NCBI GenBank assembly: GCA_030697555.1
Contig: JAUYPV010000009.1
Coordinates: 59,458-123,457 of the forward strand
Origin: Hyphomonadaceae bacterium
Lineage (GTDB): Bacteria; Pseudomonadota; Alphaproteobacteria; Caulobacterales; Hyphomonadaceae
Reading direction: 5' to 3'
DNA: 64,000 nt
The translations under genes were made by a program, and so were the position numbers. The notes beneath the pieces were generated by a model. It saw nothing but the letters and a program-made list of their open reading frames with translations. It had not been told where the DNA came from and did not search any database. Below, piece by piece: positions 60,177 to 64,000 of the stretch (its first letter is position 1; the number at the start of each line of letters is the position of its first letter).

Positions 60177-62231
60177 CTAGTGGGTTTCGCCCGTGGCCGC
60201 CTTGCGCATTTCGGCGGCGGCGGCGTCTTCCTTCGGAGCGGCTGGAGATGCTGCAGCGGCGCCCTGGGTGCGCATTTTCTGCATCATCTGCATGGCGGTC
60301 GCCATCTCGGTCTTCGAGAGAGCGCCGTCCTTGTCGGCGTCGACCATCGGCAGGAACTGCACGACCGACTTGAAGCGCGGATCGTTGCGGAACTCCGCCG
60401 CCACCAGCTTGCCGTCGATGTTGTCGTCCAGCGCGCCGAAGAGGACGTTGCCTTGCAGCGCCTGGAACCACTCGTCGTGGCGGTCCTTCGTCGTCTCACC
60501 CTTGAAGCGGAAGCGCGCGAAGGTGAACAGCATCTCTTCCGAGGTCTGTTCACCGAAGGTCACGTGCTTCTTCGGATCCGGGTTGAACGTGTTGGAGGTT
60601 GAGTTGTCGTAGACGTAGTCCGCGATCAGCAGCGAGCCCTGCGGAACTTCCAGCAGCTTGTCGAAGTGATACTCGCGCTGCCACGCGAAGTCATAGATCG
60701 GCTGGTTCAGCAGGAGCTTCTCCGTGCCGTCCGGATAGCGGATACGCAGCTTTGTGGAATAGCAGCGCGAGTGGCAGTGCGGCTGCACGCCGAAGATCTC
60801 GGCGTCATGCGGGAATTCCAGGTAGGCCGTTTCCTGGTGACGGTCCTTGCCGGCCGGAATCTCGAGCGAGAAGTCGGTGATCGAGGCCTGGCGGAGGATG
60901 TATTTCGGCTCTTCCTTGTAGAAGTAGTAGCCGACCTCCGTCTTGTCCGTCGTGGGCTTGCCGACAGGCGTGTAGTGCATCTGCCAGGCGAACGAGCCGC
61001 CGGGCGGCAGATAGATGCCGGTGTTGTCCGGCGTCAGATTGGGCGCGCCGCCGGGGCCGTAACCGCCCAGCGCCGTGTTCCACGAGAAGCCGCGGCCGTT
61101 CGGATCGACGTTGGGAATCCAGCCGGCGAGCGCGTGGTGGACGGTCGGCGTGGCGTTGGCCCAGGCAGTCGCCTTCAGCCATTTGCCTTCGGTAAGGCCG
61201 GTTGCCTTCGAGCGGTCCTGATAATCGACAATGCCGCCGGCGGGCACGTCGAATGCCGGGATCTGCATCACCAGGTCGGGCTCGCCCAGCGGCCATTTCG
61301 GCGCGGGCTTGGCGGCTTCCGGAAGCGGGTCGACGCCTTCACCGCGCGGGCTTCCGGCTTCGATCCAGTTGATCACCGTCTTCACCTGGGCGTCGGTGGG
61401 CCGCATATCGTCGGTCCAGGTCGAGCCGTGGTTGTCGGAGTGGTAGGGAGGCATCCGCTTGGTGCGCAGCGCTTCACGGATCATGGGCGCGAAGCCCTTC
61501 ACCACTTCATAGCTGTTCATGGAGAACGGACCCATGCCGCCCGCCGTGTGGCAGACCACGCACTTGTCGGCGAGGACGGGCGCGACTTCAGTGGCGTAGT
61601 TGATCTTCTTGAAATCCGCTGCCCTGGCGCGGTCGGGGAACGCCACCGCGGCGCCCTTCACCGCAGCTTCGGTGACCGGCGCGGTCTGGCCGGCGAGCAC
61701 GGCGTCGAGCGCGACGTTGAGGTTCGCTTTCTTGTTCTTCTTCTTCGCGAACGAGTCGTCGATCGGGCCGTGATAGGCGACCGTCCAGGTCTTCGGATTG
61801 ATGACGAAGGCTTCGCCCGTGGTTGTCACGCCCAGCGAGCGGCCGACGAGCTGAAGCTCATCAGCGAGAATGGGAAGATCGGCCGAGCCGGGAACGCCGA
61901 TGAATTTGTCGTGCTTCGAGGTCAGCGCCGAGTCGAGCATCATGAACTCGACATTCTTGCCTGCGTAGGCCTCGCGAGCCTTGGCGAGCGCGGCGGCGGC
62001 TTTCGCCGAGACCGGATCGTTGTCGGCCGAGGAGACGATGACGATCGCCGCGCGGTCCTTGTAGTAGTAAAGCTGGTGACCCATGCCCGTCTGGTCGGCG
62101 AGCATGAAGTTGTCGACCTTCGAGCCAGCCAGTTTGGCATTGGTCGGCGCGGCCGTGGCGGCCAGCGCAATTACTGACACAGCGCCGGTCAAAGCCATCG
62201 CAAGAACACCAAGCTTGTAGGACTGCCTCAT
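60177..62231 (-). CDS. Secreted multidomain protein: redoxin, cytochrome c-like, copper type II monooxygenase, two EF-hands
   Basis: The 684-residue protein has a signal peptide (about 1-27), then a thioredoxin-like/redoxin part (33-180, no CxxC). A haem c site CVVCH (224-228) follows with a short cytochrome-like region (205-300). Residues about 315-585 are the copper type II ascorbate-dependent monooxygenase fold. Its CuH-like ligands are HH at 365-366 and H419, and its CuM-like ligands are HxH at 485/487 and M567 in TSEEMLFTF, matching the PHM set. Two canonical EF-hand loops are at 602-613 and 631-642. It lies alone between a terminator and modA. It presumably acts in the periplasm. Confidence 0.85.
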   Translation of the reverse strand: MRQSYKLGVLAMALTGAVSVIALAATAAPTNAKLAGSKVDNFMLADQTGMGHQLYYYKDRAAIVIVSSADNDPVSAKAAAALAKAREAYAGKNVEFMMLDSALTSKHDKFIGVPGSADLPILADELQLVGRSLGVTTTGEAFVINPKTWTVAYHGPIDDSFAKKKNKKANLNVALDAVLAGQTAPVTEAAVKGAAVAFPDRARAADFKKINYATEVAPVLADKCVVCHTAGGMGPFSMNSYEVVKGFAPMIREALRTKRMPPYHSDNHGSTWTDDMRPTDAQVKTVINWIEAGSPRGEGVDPLPEAAKPAPKWPLGEPDLVMQIPAFDVPAGGIVDYQDRSKATGLTEGKWLKATAWANATPTVHHALAGWIPNVDPNGRGFSWNTALGGYGPGGAPNLTPDNTGIYLPPGGSFAWQMHYTPVGKPTTDKTEVGYYFYKEEPKYILRQASITDFSLEIPAGKDRHQETAYLEFPHDAEIFGVQPHCHSRCYSTKLRIRYPDGTEKLLLNQPIYDFAWQREYHFDKLLEVPQGSLLIADYVYDNSTSNTFNPDPKKHVTFGEQTSEEMLFTFARFRFKGETTKDRHDEWFQALQGNVLFGALDDNIDGKLVAAEFRNDPRFKSVVQFLPMVDADKDGALSKTEMATAMQMMQKMRTQGAAAASPAAPKEDAAAAEMRKAATGETH

Positions 62232-62372
62232 AGAATCCTCCCGAATTCTGATTTGCGCGGAGGATGATCCTCGTTGCCGCGAACGGCAACTAGGCGCCGT
62301 AGGGGCGCCCGGCAGGTCAAAGCAGAAAAATTCTTCACTTTGGCGGGAGGTACGCGCCCGTTTCCGTAAAGG

Positions 62373-63185
62373 TCACTGCAGGCCGAAGCCCGCCAACTCG
62401 AAGGCGGATTTCGCCTCTGGCGACCCCAGGAATGTGACAAATCCCTTGCCGGGACCCTCCGCTTTTCCTGCGATCACAGCCGCCGGATAGGCGATCGGCG
62501 TGTGGCTGCCGGCCGGAAACTCGGCGACCACCACGACCTTGTCTCCAGAGGCTTTTGCATCGGTCGCATAGACGATGCCGGCGGCGGCTTCGCCTGCTTC
62601 CACGAAGCGCAGCGTGGCGCGCACGTTCTCGGCCCGCGCCGTCTCGGATTCGACGCCCGCCCAGGCGCCGAAATGCTCCAGCGCCTCCTTCGCGTATTTG
62701 CCGGCCGGTACGCTGTCCGGATTGGCGATGGCCAGCTTGCCGCCTTTTAGCGCCGCCTTGAGGTCCATACCCGGCTTGAGCTCCACCGTGATTGGTTTGT
62801 CCGCGGGGGCGATGAGAACGAGCTTGTTGGTGAGCAAGGTCTGGCGCGTAGACGCCTCGATCAGGTTCTTCTCTGCAAGATAATCCATCCAGGCTTCGTC
62901 AGCCGATATGAACACGTCCGCCTCGGCGCCCTGCTCGACCTGCCGCGCCAGTTCGGACGAGGCAGCGAAGACAAGCACCGGCGCTGGATGCCCCGCAGCC
63001 GCATACTGGTCGCCGACCGTCTTGAGAACATCGGTGAGGCTTGCCGCGGCAAACACCCGCGCCGGCGCCTCGGGCGCGACATTCACCGGAGTTTCCGCGG
63101 GCTTCTCTCCGCACGAGGCCATCAGCACCGCGATCAGAGCCGCGAGTGCACCCCGCCAGCTCTTTGGCCGCCACGTCCCCATCAT
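62373..63185 (-). CDS. modA: Molybdate ABC transporter substrate-binding lipoprotein ModA
   Basis: The 270-residue protein has a lipoprotein signal (LAALIAVLMASCG) and a periplasmic binding fold. ModA features include VFAAASLTDVLKTVGDQY, LVFAASSELARQVEQGAEADVFISADEAWMDYL and LAIANPDSVPAGKYAKEALEHFG. It is anchored, unlike the soluble E. coli ModA. modC lies 8 bp upstream; modB is not between them. Confidence 0.93.
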   Translation of the reverse strand: MMGTWRPKSWRGALAALIAVLMASCGEKPAETPVNVAPEAPARVFAAASLTDVLKTVGDQYAAAGHPAPVLVFAASSELARQVEQGAEADVFISADEAWMDYLAEKNLIEASTRQTLLTNKLVLIAPADKPITVELKPGMDLKAALKGGKLAIANPDSVPAGKYAKEALEHFGAWAGVESETARAENVRATLRFVEAGEAAAGIVYATDAKASGDKVVVVAEFPAGSHTPIAYPAAVIAGKAEGPGKGFVTFLGSPEAKSAFELAGFGLQ

Positions 63186-63193
63186 CTGAACCC

Positions 63194-64000
63194 CTAGAGC
63201 GCGTGTGTCTTCACCACCGCCCAGGCCGTTGCGCCCTCTTCCAGATGAAGATCGGCCAGGGCCTCGGGCGTTATACGCGAAGAAACATAGCCCACCCTGG
63301 TGGCGAGGGAAACCAAAGCCGATCCGTCGGCTTCCCGCATGATGGAGGCGATCCGGCCTTCCCATACATTTCTGGCGGAAAGGCCTCTGGGCTGCTCGCT
63401 GGCGACCAGCACGCTGTCGGCCCTCACCCACACGCCGCCGGCTTTCGGCCCGCCGGTGATAGCGGACGCATCGACGCGGGAGCCGAGGTCCCGACGATCC
63501 AGCAGTGCGCCGAATTCCGTCGAGCGCATGGCGCCCGCCGCCGGCCCATGCGCGACCACCTTCCCGCCCTTGAGGGCGATTACATGATCCGCCAATTCCG
63601 CCGCATCCTCGATCTGGTGCGTCACCACCATCAGCGGCAGCTTCTGCGCGACGGAGACTTCCCTCAGCATTGTGAGGAAGGCGCGCCGCCGCTTGCCGTC
63701 GAGCGCGGCGAACGGCTCGTCCAGCAATAGCAGTTCCGGCGCTGACAACAGGGCGCGGGCCAGCGCCACGCGGCTCTTCTCACCGCCTGAAAGATTGCGC
63801 ACCGGGCGGTCCACCAGCTCGGACAGGTCGAGCCGTAGCGCCATCTCGTCGACGACCGGCGCGTTACGGTCTGCCGGGCGGCGGCTCTCGGCGTACGCAA
63901 GATTGCCGCGGACCGTCAGATGCGGAAACAAACGCGCGTCCTGGAACACCAGCCCGATGCCGCGGCGATGCGTGGCGATGCGCTCGCGCGTGGCAAGATC
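63194..64000 (-). CDS. modC: Molybdate ABC transporter ATP-binding protein ModC (partial)
   Basis: The N-terminus lies beyond the window. The visible 269 residues include the Q-loop GLVFQDARLFPHLTV, the signature LSGGEKSRVALARALLSAPELLLLDEPFAALD with Walker B, and the H-loop VTHQIED. The C-terminal part (about 180 on) has a MOP-like regulatory domain (GGVWVRADSVLVASEQPRGLSARNVWEGRIASI), as in ModC. Transcription order is modC-modA here. Confidence 0.92.
   Translation of the reverse strand, partial: DLATRERIATHRRGIGLVFQDARLFPHLTVRGNLAYAESRRPADRNAPVVDEMALRLDLSELVDRPVRNLSGGEKSRVALARALLSAPELLLLDEPFAALDGKRRRAFLTMLREVSVAQKLPLMVVTHQIEDAAELADHVIALKGGKVVAHGPAAGAMRSTEFGALLDRRDLGSRVDASAITGGPKAGGVWVRADSVLVASEQPRGLSARNVWEGRIASIMREADGSALVSLATRVGYVSSRITPEALADLHLEEGATAWAVVKTHAL

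Overview
The window looks like a chromosomal segment of a GC-rich alphaproteobacterium, most likely from Caulobacterales or a Hyphomonadaceae-like lineage. The reasons are a PopZ/DUF2497 gene placed between tolC and valS, the run dgt - SPOR - nagZ - scpA - scpB - tatABC - serS - surE - pcm - nlpD - yajC - secD, a ModA-type lipoprotein, ErpA, and proteobacterial tRNA genes. This is inferred from gene content and order only.

Layout. 1-10 kb: minus-strand housekeeping block (nusG, secE, secD, yajC, an NlpD-like LysM/LytM lipoprotein, pcm, surE, serS). secF does not follow secD. A cassette of a glycosyltransferase, a Pr6Pr-like membrane protein and two tandem paralogous unknowns sits between surE and serS. 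10-21 kb: an unknown Arg/Pro-rich protein, a hairpin-dense intergenic region, a GST gene with a small translationally coupled leader ORF, then tatCBA, scpBA, nagZ, a SPOR protein, a TetR/MBL-fold divergent pair and dgt. 21-30 kb: erpA, envelope lipoproteins, a cyclophilin-type isomerase, and an accessory zone (two VOC proteins, a Glyoxalase_8/ClpX-zinc-finger fusion, a Tat-exported small protein, an ECF41-like sigma factor, and an intact IS30 element with terminal inverted repeats and a 3-bp target duplication).

30-39 kb: signalling genes (two hybrid histidine kinases, two receiver proteins), a TIGR02001-type porin, a nitroreductase plus a remnant of a second one, MarR, a VapBC-type toxin-antitoxin pair and an orphan exbD. 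39-53 kb: membrane protein, an M20-family protein whose zinc ligands look substituted, exonuclease III, a TIR-TM-exported-domain protein that converges on an S9 peptidase, YqhA-like and DUF3137 proteins, ilvD, a ParE/RelE toxin-antitoxin pair, DUF2855, an aldo/keto reductase and an isoaspartyl peptidase. 53-64 kb: valS, a histidine phosphatase, popZ, tolC, a second PCMT-like gene, tRNA-Cys, tRNA-Asn, a large secreted copper monooxygenase/cytochrome/EF-hand fusion, and modA and modC.

The most unusual items are the five-module secreted copper protein (60177-62231), the stand-alone ClpX zinc-finger fusion (25049-25708), the TIR membrane protein (42142-43011), the M20 protein lacking canonical metal ligands, and in-frame, less GC-rich insertions in the catalytic domains of both SerRS and ValRS.
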